A DNA stretch of 55,172 nt from Aquirhabdus sp. (GTDB lineage: Bacteria > Pseudomonadota > Gammaproteobacteria > Pseudomonadales > Moraxellaceae). Positions 34,874 to 42,786 of the stretch are shown piece by piece. The first letter of the stretch is position 1, and every line of letters starts with the position of its first letter. Made by a program: the position numbers and the translations under genes. Location: assembly GCA_030149815.1 (NCBI GenBank), contig JASLHI010000063.1:1-55172 (forward strand), written 5' to 3'. The notes beneath the pieces are model-generated. The model was not told the DNA's origin. It was given only the letters and a program-made list of their open reading frames with translations, and did no database searches.

Positions 34874-35560
34874 TTATTGTTGAGTTTTAGGTATTTGGCA
34901 ATTATGAATGCCTGTCGCAATCGCATGCGCGACGCGCCCAATAGTATCAGGTTTACTCAAGCGCAGTTCCTCATCTGGATTAGCAATCACACCAATTTCA
35001 ACCAAAACCGCAGGGATTGGTGAAGTCTTGAGCACAATCAAATCATCATATTGATGCACGCCAAGACGCTTATCAATGAGTGGACGATTTTCACCTTGAA
35101 TGGGTATCGCATGATAAAGCGATGGTTTCTCACCAATGGCTAACATCTGCTCACCAATTTTTTTAGCGCAATTTAAGCTCTGATCGTAATGCGTATTTTT
35201 CGCTGAAACAAAAATTGAATACCCAGCAAACTCACGACGGCGGCCCGCATCAATCCACTCCTGCGGCATCGAATCATGATGAATGGAAATAAATAAGTCT
35301 GCATCAGGCGCTTTGGTAGAACGCTCTTGAAGCGTAATTTCTTTGCCATCAGCAGAAGTACGAGAGACACGATCTCCGCTAGTTATTAAGTCTTTAGCTA
35401 ACATGTTACTCATATCCAAATTATATAAATACTCAACTCGCCCAATTGCGCCTGTTGCACCGGGATGTAGTGGCGTGTGCCCTGTATCCACGGCAATATA
35501 TTCGGCATTAGCAAATTGGATCATGGAGAATGTCAGTAGACATAAAGCTGCTTTATTCAA
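34874..35560 (-). CDS. Exported N-acetylmuramoyl-L-alanine amidase (Amidase_3)
   Basis: A periplasmic zinc amidase that cuts the peptide stem from peptidoglycan. From the TTG at 35560 (AAGGA about 8 nt upstream) the 228-residue product begins with a clean signal peptide (NKAALCLLTFSMIQFANA). Zinc ligands are H28 (DTGHTP), E43 (GRVEYLYN) and a His of SIHHDS (94/95), with catalytic E188 in VEIGVIANPDE. A longer frame to 35641 also begins TTG and would bury the signal peptide, and no ATG is available. Gene families: AmiC-like catalytic domain alone, without AMIN or LysM domains. Confidence 0.85.
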   Translation of the reverse strand: MNKAALCLLTFSMIQFANAEYIAVDTGHTPLHPGATGAIGRVEYLYNLDMSNMLAKDLITSGDRVSRTSADGKEITLQERSTKAPDADLFISIHHDSMPQEWIDAGRRREFAGYSIFVSAKNTHYDQSLNCAKKIGEQMLAIGEKPSLYHAIPIQGENRPLIDKRLGVHQYDDLIVLKTSPIPAVLVEIGVIANPDEELRLSKPDTIGRVAHAIATGIHNCQIPKTQQ

Positions 35561-35665
35561 TTGATATTTCCTTAACTTAGAGCTATTTATTTTTTGATAT
35601 TCTAATTGGTTCAGACTCTGCGGAAGAATAAAATCCTTCAATATTCAAAGATAAACGACATATAC

Positions 35666-35696
35666 AAAAAAGAGCGCCGATCGGCACTCTTTTCTT
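35666..35696 (-). terminator. Terminator of ettA
   Basis: AAAAGAGCGCCG and CGGCACTCTTTT form a hairpin with one internal mismatch and a T-run on the minus strand, 8 nt after the ettA stop. Confidence 0.85.
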
Positions 35697-35703
35697 TGCA
35701 GCA

Positions 35704-37365
35704 TTAACCAGAAATTTTCTTGTATTTCATGCGGTGTGGACCAGCATCTTTACCGTACTTCGCCTTACGATAGGCTTCGTATTCGGTATAGTTACCGTCA
35801 AACCACTCTGGACCTTCTGATTCAAACGCCAAGATATGGGTCGCAATACGATCCAAGAACCAGCGATCATGCGATACCACCATCACGCAGCCAGGGAATA
35901 CCTGAATTGCATCTTCAAGCGCGCGTAAAGTTTCGACGTCCAAATCGTTCGATGGTTCGTCGAGTAGGATCACGTTCGCGCCTTTTTGCAGGACTTTTGC
36001 CAGTTTCAAGCGGTTACGCTCACCACCAGACAACGATCCCACGACTTTTTGTTGGTCTGAACCTTTAAAGTTAAAGCGACCAATATAAGCACGTGATGGA
36101 ATTTCGTATTCGCCGATTTTCAAGATATCCAAACCTTGAGAAATTTCTTCCCAAACGGTTTTCTTATCATCGAGTTCATCACGAAGCTGACCGACATACG
36201 CCACACTGACTGACTCGCCCAAACGCACTGAACCAGTATCTGGTGTTTGTTCGCCAGTCATCATGCGGAATAATGTGGTTTTACCCGCACCGTTCGGCCC
36301 GATAATCCCAACAATCGCTGTTGGAGGAACGTTAAATGACAACTTCTCGTACAGCAGACGGTCTTCAAATGACTTACTGATATTATCGACTTCACAAACG
36401 ATATTACCCAGACGTGGACCTGGTGGAATATAGATTTCAGAGGTCTCGTTACGCTTCTGGAATTCGCGTGAATTCAACTCTTCAAAACGTTCCATACGCG
36501 CTTTAGATTTCACCTGCTGACCTTTGGCATTCTTACGAACCCACTCCAGCTCTTTTTTCAATGCTTTAGCAAATGACTCTTCTTGCTTGCCTTCCAGCTC
36601 TAAGCGAGCATTTTTTTGCTCAAGCCATGTGCTGTAGTTGCCGTGATAAGGAATACCATGTCCGCGGTCAAGCTCCAGAATCCACTCAGCCACGTTATCC
36701 AAGAAGTAACGGTCGTGGGTAATCGCCACAATCGTGCCAGGGAAGTTCTTCAAGAACACTTCCAGCCACGCAACCGACTCAGCATCCAAATGGTTGGTTG
36801 GTTCGTCGAGCAACAACATGTCAGGCTTAGACAACAACAAGCGGCAGAGTGCTACACGACGTTTTTCACCACCAGATAGCAAGGATACGTCAGCATCCCA
36901 AGCTGGTAGACGCAGTGCATCTGCAGCTTGTTCCAGTTGGTTGTTGAGGTTATGCGCATCCCATGCTTGAATGATCGCTTCTAACTTGCCCTGTTCTGCT
37001 GCAAGTTTGTCGAAATCTGCATCAGGATCAGCATACGCTGCAAACACTTCATCTAAGCGAGCCAACGCATCCAATGCTTCACGAACGCCATCTTCAACGT
37101 TACCACGAACGTCTTTAGTCGGATCAAGTGGTGGCTCTTGTTCAAGATAACCAATCTTGATTCCTGGCTGCGCACGCGCTTCACCTTGGAAATCCTTATC
37201 CACACCCGCCATGATTTTTAAAAGGGTCGATTTACCTGAACCATTTAGACCTAGCACACCAATTTTTGCGCCTGGAAAAAATGATAAGGAAATATCCTTG
37301 AGGATCTCGCGCCGAGGCGGAACGATCTTCGACACACGATTCATCGTGTAAATATATTGTGCCAC
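35704..37365 (-). CDS. ettA: Energy-dependent translational throttle protein EttA (ABC-F)
   Basis: EttA binds the ribosomal E site and, depending on ADP/ATP ratio, gates entry into elongation. The 553-residue length equals the family norm. Two ABC domains carry Walker A GLNGSGKST (41-49) and GPNGAGKTT (about 354), signatures LSGGEKRR and LSGGERNR, and Walker B LLLDEPTNHLD and ILLDEPSNDLD. A charged linker lies between them. The N-terminus MAQYIYTMNRVSKIVPP is diagnostic of EttA among ABC-F proteins. No membrane segment. Confidence 0.96.
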   Translation of the reverse strand: MAQYIYTMNRVSKIVPPRREILKDISLSFFPGAKIGVLGLNGSGKSTLLKIMAGVDKDFQGEARAQPGIKIGYLEQEPPLDPTKDVRGNVEDGVREALDALARLDEVFAAYADPDADFDKLAAEQGKLEAIIQAWDAHNLNNQLEQAADALRLPAWDADVSLLSGGEKRRVALCRLLLSKPDMLLLDEPTNHLDAESVAWLEVFLKNFPGTIVAITHDRYFLDNVAEWILELDRGHGIPYHGNYSTWLEQKNARLELEGKQEESFAKALKKELEWVRKNAKGQQVKSKARMERFEELNSREFQKRNETSEIYIPPGPRLGNIVCEVDNISKSFEDRLLYEKLSFNVPPTAIVGIIGPNGAGKTTLFRMMTGEQTPDTGSVRLGESVSVAYVGQLRDELDDKKTVWEEISQGLDILKIGEYEIPSRAYIGRFNFKGSDQQKVVGSLSGGERNRLKLAKVLQKGANVILLDEPSNDLDVETLRALEDAIQVFPGCVMVVSHDRWFLDRIATHILAFESEGPEWFDGNYTEYEAYRKAKYGKDAGPHRMKYKKISG

Positions 37366-37942
37366 GCGGCATTACTCCAATTAACGAAAACAACAAATTT
37401 GAACAATGATCAAAATCAAAAAATGAATCTAAAATTTTATGGGCGATAGTATAGCTGTTTTGCACAGCTTAGCGCTGGATCATCTCAGGCATTTTTGTCA
37501 AATCGACGACTAAAATGATCAAGGACTTGATGACATATTGATCAATAGTGCGTCATATATCTCATAAAATGCATACGACACAATACGAATAAATTTTAAA
37601 CAAACCATTTAAATTTTCCAAAAATGATTTTGGAGTAAATATTCTAATCATTTTTTCAAAAAACTTTAGTCATGACGAGCATTTACTCTAAAATCACTAG
37701 AGCTTTTATTCTAATCAAAAATAGAGCAAAGACTCGATCGTTTATTAACCAGTATTTTTTCACAAAAATATGCAACACAATGATTTTATTAATATTAAAA
37801 AACATCAAATAATTGCACTTCCGACAATTGGTATATTGTTTTTCAATATTTATTGTTAGATTATGATTAAGCGCAAAAACGAACATTTCGTAGCCAAACT
37901 AATTAATTATTTTCTTCTTCAAAATCACGCGAGGTAACAAAA
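37366..37942. other. AT-rich intergenic region upstream of acr1
   Basis: A 577-nt region between divergent ettA and acr1, very AT-rich from 37540 on. A small dyad ATATTG/CAATAT (37833-37849) lies near a likely promoter of acr1. A minus-strand frame at 37683-37886 has a composition that only reflects AT content. No gene is called. Confidence 0.5.
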
Positions 37943-38845
37943 ATGACAAAAGTTAATCAATCCGCACTCATTTCCGCAGTTAAAGGTAAAAATGCCGTGA
38001 TCACGGGCGCGTCTAGTGGTATTGGACTCAAAGTTGCTCACTTACTCGCTCAAGCAGGCGCTCACGTAATCCTCGTTTCACGCACCCGCGAAACACTTGA
38101 AGAAGTCAAAGCTGAAATCGAAACGGCTGGTGGCAGTGCATCTGTCTATCCATGCGATCTCAACGATATGGACGCAATTGATGGCTGTGCAAAAGAAATT
38201 CTGCAAAATGAAGGCGCGATTGATATTCTCGTCAACAATGCTGGTCGCTCAATCCGTCGTGCAGTGTCAGAATCGACTGAACGCTTCCATGATTTTGAAC
38301 GCACTATGCAATTAAATTACTTCGGTGCGATTCGTTTCGTTTTGGCGTTGCTACCAACCATGGTTGAACGTAAACGCGGTCACATCATCAATATCAGTTC
38401 GATCGGTGTACTCACCAACACTCCACGCTTCTCTGCTTATGTGGCAAGTAAAGCTGCACTGGATGCATTCAGTCGCTGCCTTGCTTCGGAAGTTAAAAGT
38501 AAGAATATCGATATTTCAACGATCTACATGCCTCTTGTACGCACACCGATGATCGCACCAACCAAAATGTATGATCGCTTGCCAACGCTATCACCTGACC
38601 AAGCAGCTGATTTGATTGCAAAAGCCATCGTGCGTAAATCGAAGAGCATCGCAACACCAGCAGGTTCATTCGGTGCATTTACCTATGCAGTGGCACCGAA
38701 ATTTAACGATTCAATTTTGTCAGTTGCTTATCGTATGTTCCCAAGCTCAGCAGCAGCACGTGGCGTCGCCGAAGGCACTGTAGAAGAAAAACTGTCACTC
38801 AAACAACGTCTGTTCACCATCATCCGCCCAGGTGAACACTGGTAA
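37943..38845 (+). CDS. acr1: Fatty acyl-CoA reductase Acr1
   Basis: Acr1 reduces long-chain acyl-CoA to the aldehyde with NADPH, feeding wax-ester synthesis in Acinetobacter. The 300-residue SDR has TGASSGIG (21-28), NNAGRSIRRAV (98-108), Ser of ISS, and Y166/K170 in YVASK. The stretches FHDFERTMQLNYFGA, SIYMPLVRTPMIAPTK-like (here TIYMPLVRTPMIAPTK), SPDQAADLI and the terminal PGEHW are those of Acr1 rather than of general SDRs, based on recall of the family. GAGG lies upstream of the ATG. Monocistronic, with a strong terminator. Confidence 0.88.
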   Translation: MTKVNQSALISAVKGKNAVITGASSGIGLKVAHLLAQAGAHVILVSRTRETLEEVKAEIETAGGSASVYPCDLNDMDAIDGCAKEILQNEGAIDILVNNAGRSIRRAVSESTERFHDFERTMQLNYFGAIRFVLALLPTMVERKRGHIINISSIGVLTNTPRFSAYVASKAALDAFSRCLASEVKSKNIDISTIYMPLVRTPMIAPTKMYDRLPTLSPDQAADLIAKAIVRKSKSIATPAGSFGAFTYAVAPKFNDSILSVAYRMFPSSAAARGVAEGTVEEKLSLKQRLFTIIRPGEHW

Positions 38846-38860
38846 GTTGTCTGAAGAAAT

Positions 38861-38896
38861 AAAAAATCCCGCTTTCATTGAAAGCGGGATTTTTTA
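38861..38896 (+). terminator. Terminator of acr1
   Basis: AATCCCGCTTT (38865-38875), loop CATTG and AAAGCGGGATT (38881-38891) with flanking A and T runs, 15 nt after the stop. Confidence 0.95.
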
Positions 38897-38910
38897 TGGG
38901 AGTTTTCCAA

Positions 38911-38994
38911 TTGTAGGGGCAATCACTAGTGGCTGCCCTTATTAAATGGCGCTATGGAATTTGATGAGGGAGACCTCAAAGGTAGCACCTACAA
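38911..38994. repeat. Possible miniature inverted-repeat (MITE/REP-like) element
   Basis: TTGTAGGGGC (38911-38920) and GCACCTACAA (38985-38994) are terminal inverted repeats with one mismatch, 84 bp apart end to end. Inside, GGGGCAATCAC and GTGGCTGCCCT (38916-38939) form a further hairpin. It sits between the terminators of two converging genes. No other copy is in the window, so repeat status is inferred from form alone. Confidence 0.4.
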
Positions 38995-39008
38995 GAGCAT
39001 TACAATCA

Positions 39009-39047
39009 TAAAAAACCACTTTCCATTTACATGAAACGTGGTTTTTT
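39009..39047 (-). terminator. Terminator of tex
   Basis: AAAAAACCAC (39010-39019) and GTGGTTTTTT (39038-39047) form an outer stem enclosing partly paired sequence, with a T-run on the minus strand, about 20 nt beyond the tex stop. Confidence 0.85.
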
Positions 39048-39065
39048 CATCACAACAAGATTCTT

Positions 39066-41675
39066 TTACCTCGAACCTTTAATACCCGCCTGAGCTAACA
39101 GGGCACCAAAAGAACCAATTTTCTCTTCTTTCGGCTTTTCATCACGAGGTTGTTTTTCGTGACGTGGCTTATCATTGCGCGGTCTGTCGTCACGCGGTTT
39201 ATCAGAACGCGGACGATCTGTACGTGGACGATCATGATGACGTTCTGAATTACGCTTAGGCGCTTCACTTGTACGCGCTGGACGCTGCTGTTCTGAACGC
39301 TCAGTCTTTGCTGGGCGCTCTGTTGGTGTTAGACGCAAACTTAAGCTAATCCGCTTACGATCACCATCAGTGCCCATTACGCGCACAGTCACGATCTGAC
39401 CCGGTTTAGCAAATTTATGTGGATCGCCAACATATTGATCAGACAATTCAGAAATATGAACAAGTCCATCTTGATGCACGCCAATATCCACGAACGCACC
39501 AAAGTTCGTGACGTTAGTAATGACACCTTCCAAGATCATGCCATCGACTAAATCTTTGACTTCAGTCACATCATCACGAAATTTAGCTGTTCTAAACTCA
39601 GGACGTGGATCACGACCCGGTTTCTCAAGTTCACGAATCACGTCCTGCACGGTGGGTAAACCGAACTTTTCGTCAACGACTAATGCCGGATCAAAACCTT
39701 CTAAAGCACCGGATTGACCCAATATCTCATTCAAGGTTTTTGACAGACTTCCTAAAATCTTAGCAACCAATGGATATGCTTCAGGGTGAACTGCGGAAGC
39801 ATCTAAAGGCTGAGTACCATTCGTCACACGCAAGAAACCAGCAGCTTGTTCAAAAGTTTTCGTGCCTAGACGAGGCACTTTCTTCAAGTCTTCACGCGTT
39901 GCAAAAGGACCATTTTCACGACGGTAGTCTGCAATCTGTTGACCGATATTTTTGTTCAATCCTGCAATACGCGACAACAGTGCTGGCGATGCAGTATTCA
40001 CATCCACACCCACTGCGTTCACACTGTCTTCAACGACTGCATCCAAACGACGCGCAAGAGTCGGTTGATTAACATCATGCTGATATTGACCTACGCCAAT
40101 TGATTTTGGATCAATCTTAACAAGTTCCGCTAACGGATCTTGTAAACGACGTGCAATCGATACAGCACCACGAATAGATACGTCCAGATCAGGAAGTTCA
40201 GCAGTTGCCAGTTCACTTGCGGAATAAACTGATGCACCCGCTTCGCTGACAACCACTTTCGTAATCGACAAATCTGGTTGTGCTTTCAAAAAATCAGCAA
40301 CTAAAGCATCTGTCTCACGGCTTGCAGTACCATTACCAATCGCAATCAGCTCAACGCCGTGTTCACGACACAATTGATCTAACATCGCGAGTGATGCGTC
40401 ACGTTCATTACGCGGTGCAAACGGATAAATTACTGAATGAGCCAACACATCACCTGATGCATTCACCACAGCAAGTTTCACGCCTGTACGAATCCCTGGA
40501 TCCATACCAAGCGTCACTTTGCCACCTGCAGGTGCAGACAAAAGCAAATGACGCATATTTTCAGCAAATACACTCACCGCCTCAGCTTCAGCAGCCAAAC
40601 GCTTTTCCGTAAGTAACGAATGTTCAAAATGCGGACGCAATTTACCCAACCAGAGTAATTCGGCAACTTGTCCAAGCAAAGTTTGACGACCTTCAGGTTG
40701 AGCGCTGCTAACACTGAATTTATCTTTAATGGCTTGCACATGTGCATCGTTAGTGCCATCAACTTTAAGCGTCAGAACGTTTTCTTGACGACCACGCAGC
40801 AGTGCGAGTAAACGATGCGAAGCGATTTTTGCCAATGATTCCTGTGCTTCAAAATAATCACGGAATTTTTTACCGACTTCACGCTTTTCTTCGCCTGCCA
40901 GACGGCTGACAATTTGTGACTCAGCAAAGAAACGACGGCGCAGATTCTCAGTGAGCTCTAAATCAGTTGCCCATAGATCAACCAAAATATGGCTGACCGC
41001 CTCCAGCTGACTATCTAAATCTGGATAGCTCTCATGGCTAAAACCATCTAGTGCAGTCGCTGGCTCTATTTCTTCATTCAAAATACGCAAAGCAACAGGC
41101 TCAAGTCCTGCATCTTTTGCAAGTTGTGCTTTACTCGTACGTTTTGGACGATATGGTAGGTATAAATCTTCTAGCGCGTTCTTACTATCCGCTTGATTCA
41201 AGCGCTCAAGCAAAGTATCGGTCAACTTACCTTGGCCACGAATCGACTCAATCACCTTACTACGGCGTTCATCAAGTTCACGGAGGTAAGTCAAACGTAG
41301 CTCTAATTCACGCAGCTGTGCGTCATCTAAACCATGAACTTCTTTACGATAACGTGCAATAAAAGGAACAGTCGAGCCCTCATCTAATAATGCAGCTGCG
41401 GCAGTCACTTGCTCTGGACGTACTGTTAATTCTTTTGCAATTTGTGCAAAGAGTTCAGCATCGGACGTAAGACGCAATTTAGGTGCTGGAGGTGGTGCAT
41501 TTGATGACGTGACTGTAACTGCTTTTTCAGTAACAGATGACGTCTCTTGTGCTGTTTCTGGGGGCGTTTGCAAAGAAGCAGCCTCTTGTACAGTCTCGGT
41601 TTGAATTTCAGAAATTTCGTTTTGAATCGAATCAGGTGCTTGGTTTTCAGCAAGCAGATTATCGGGCGCAGTCAT
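39066..41675 (-). CDS. tex: Tex-family S1 RNA-binding protein
   Basis: An 869-residue protein, longer than the usual 770-790. Core features are the helical N-terminal Tex region (SDAELFAQIAKEL, VPFIARYRKEVHGLDD), the YqgF-like RNase-H fold (LGMDPGIRTGVKLAVV, IGNGTASRETD), two helix-hairpin-helix units (AVGVDVNTASPALLSRIAGL) and an S1 domain (VITNVTNFGAFVDIGVHQDGLVHIS). The N-terminus has about 75 extra Glu/Thr/Gln-rich residues, and the C-terminus has an Arg/Asp/Lys/Pro-rich tail with repeated RPR.DKPR.DRPR units. Tex acts in RNA-linked transcription and stress tolerance. ATG 41675 is chosen over GTG 41705. Confidence 0.95.
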   Translation of the reverse strand: MTAPDNLLAENQAPDSIQNEISEIQTETVQEAASLQTPPETAQETSSVTEKAVTVTSSNAPPPAPKLRLTSDAELFAQIAKELTVRPEQVTAAAALLDEGSTVPFIARYRKEVHGLDDAQLRELELRLTYLRELDERRSKVIESIRGQGKLTDTLLERLNQADSKNALEDLYLPYRPKRTSKAQLAKDAGLEPVALRILNEEIEPATALDGFSHESYPDLDSQLEAVSHILVDLWATDLELTENLRRRFFAESQIVSRLAGEEKREVGKKFRDYFEAQESLAKIASHRLLALLRGRQENVLTLKVDGTNDAHVQAIKDKFSVSSAQPEGRQTLLGQVAELLWLGKLRPHFEHSLLTEKRLAAEAEAVSVFAENMRHLLLSAPAGGKVTLGMDPGIRTGVKLAVVNASGDVLAHSVIYPFAPRNERDASLAMLDQLCREHGVELIAIGNGTASRETDALVADFLKAQPDLSITKVVVSEAGASVYSASELATAELPDLDVSIRGAVSIARRLQDPLAELVKIDPKSIGVGQYQHDVNQPTLARRLDAVVEDSVNAVGVDVNTASPALLSRIAGLNKNIGQQIADYRRENGPFATREDLKKVPRLGTKTFEQAAGFLRVTNGTQPLDASAVHPEAYPLVAKILGSLSKTLNEILGQSGALEGFDPALVVDEKFGLPTVQDVIRELEKPGRDPRPEFRTAKFRDDVTEVKDLVDGMILEGVITNVTNFGAFVDIGVHQDGLVHISELSDQYVGDPHKFAKPGQIVTVRVMGTDGDRKRISLSLRLTPTERPAKTERSEQQRPARTSEAPKRNSERHHDRPRTDRPRSDKPRDDRPRNDKPRHEKQPRDEKPKEEKIGSFGALLAQAGIKGSR

Positions 41676-41891
41676 ACAGCGGTGTTCCGAAGGAAAATAA
41701 AGCACCGATTATACGGCGGTCTTGGCTCAGTTCCTACATGTTCCGTGCAGAAATACATGTATTTAACACATCAAACATAGACGAGTACGCTGTATGATTT
41801 TAGTATCTAAAGGTATTTAATCATTGAATTATTCGTCGATCTTACCCAATGTAAGCAATATGCTGTTTAATTTTAAGAATTATCTTATTTG

Positions 41892-41920
41892 TTGGTACGA
41901 TCTTCGCGATTTCAGATTAT
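41892..41920 (+). promoter_or_regulatory. Candidate ompR promoter
   Basis: TTGGTA (41892-41897) and GATTAT (41915-41920), 17 bp apart, lie about 70 nt before the ompR start codon. They are directly followed by the dyad at 41920-41940. Confidence 0.55.
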
Positions 41921-41940
41921 AGTAGGGCATATACCTACTA
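41920..41940 (+). promoter_or_regulatory. Dyad at the start of the ompR transcript
   Basis: TAGTAGG (41920-41926) and CCTACTA (41934-41940) form a perfect 7-bp inverted repeat with a 7-nt spacer, immediately after the candidate -10. It could be an operator or a 5' hairpin. Confidence 0.5.
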
Positions 41941-41988
41941 GGGAATCGAAGTCGAATCACAAAAATCGACCAAATTAGGGAGAACTTT

Positions 41989-42744
41989 ATGACTTTAGTC
42001 GTACCTGCAGATGAAGCCCCACGCAACACACCAACGGGCGAACGCATCTTGGTTGTGGATGATGATGCGCGTTTGCGAGCACTACTCCAACGATTTTTGG
42101 AAGATAAAGGATTCGTTGTCCGTACCGCACACGATGCCCCACAAATGGATCGATTGTTACAACGTGAACTTTTTTCGTTAATCGTCCTAGATTTCATGCT
42201 TCCCATTGAAGATGGTGTCAGTATCTGTCGACGCTTACGTAGCAATAACATTAATACACCGATTGTCATGCTCACCGCACGCGGTAGTGATTCTGATCGG
42301 ATTGCAGGTCTTGAAGCGGGTGCCGACGATTACTTGCCTAAACCATTTAATCCAAATGAACTACTCGCTCGTATCCGCGCTGTGCTACGTCGCCAAGTCC
42401 GTGAAGTGCCTGGCGCCCCTAGTCAACATCTCACCGTAATTAACTTCGGTTCATGGTCTCTCGATCTCTCTACACGATCACTAACACGCAACGGCGAAGT
42501 GGTTACATTAACCACTGGTGAATTTGCCGTACTCAAAGCACTGGTACAACACCCACGAGAGCCTCTGACACGCGATAAACTCATGAACCTCGCGCGTGGT
42601 CGGGAATGGGGAGCGATGGAGCGTTCTATTGATGTCCAAGTTTCACGCTTACGTCGTTTGATTGAAGAAAATCCTGCGCACGCACGCTATATCCAAACCG
42701 TTTGGGGTGTTGGTTATGTCTTTGTTCCAGATGGTGCAGAATAA
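41989..42744 (+). CDS. ompR: OmpR-type response regulator
   Basis: A 251-residue regulator: receiver domain with acidic D24-D26 (VVDDDARLR), phospho-acceptor D68 (IVLDFMLP), Thr in MLTARG and Lys in YLPKPF, then a winged-helix DNA-binding domain (about 150-245) ending RYIQTVWGVGYVF. Together with the kinase 42 nt downstream it forms the ompR-envZ osmosensing pair. In Acinetobacter OmpR-EnvZ affects osmotolerance and virulence (family knowledge). GGGAG lies about 6 nt before the ATG. Confidence 0.93.
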   Translation: MTLVVPADEAPRNTPTGERILVVDDDARLRALLQRFLEDKGFVVRTAHDAPQMDRLLQRELFSLIVLDFMLPIEDGVSICRRLRSNNINTPIVMLTARGSDSDRIAGLEAGADDYLPKPFNPNELLARIRAVLRRQVREVPGAPSQHLTVINFGSWSLDLSTRSLTRNGEVVTLTTGEFAVLKALVQHPREPLTRDKLMNLARGREWGAMERSIDVQVSRLRRLIEENPAHARYIQTVWGVGYVFVPDGAE

Positions 42745-42786
42745 GCACAGATCGTCACACACGACAAAACTGATATTGGATAATCT

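Noticed and set aside
37683..37886. 67-codon minus-strand frame in the region upstream of acr1
   Set aside because: No ribosome binding site, and Phe/Ile/Asn/Lys-rich composition that simply reflects high AT content.
41880..42275. 131-codon minus-strand frame over ompR
   Set aside because: Antisense to the conserved receiver domain of ompR; its composition is that of a shadow frame.
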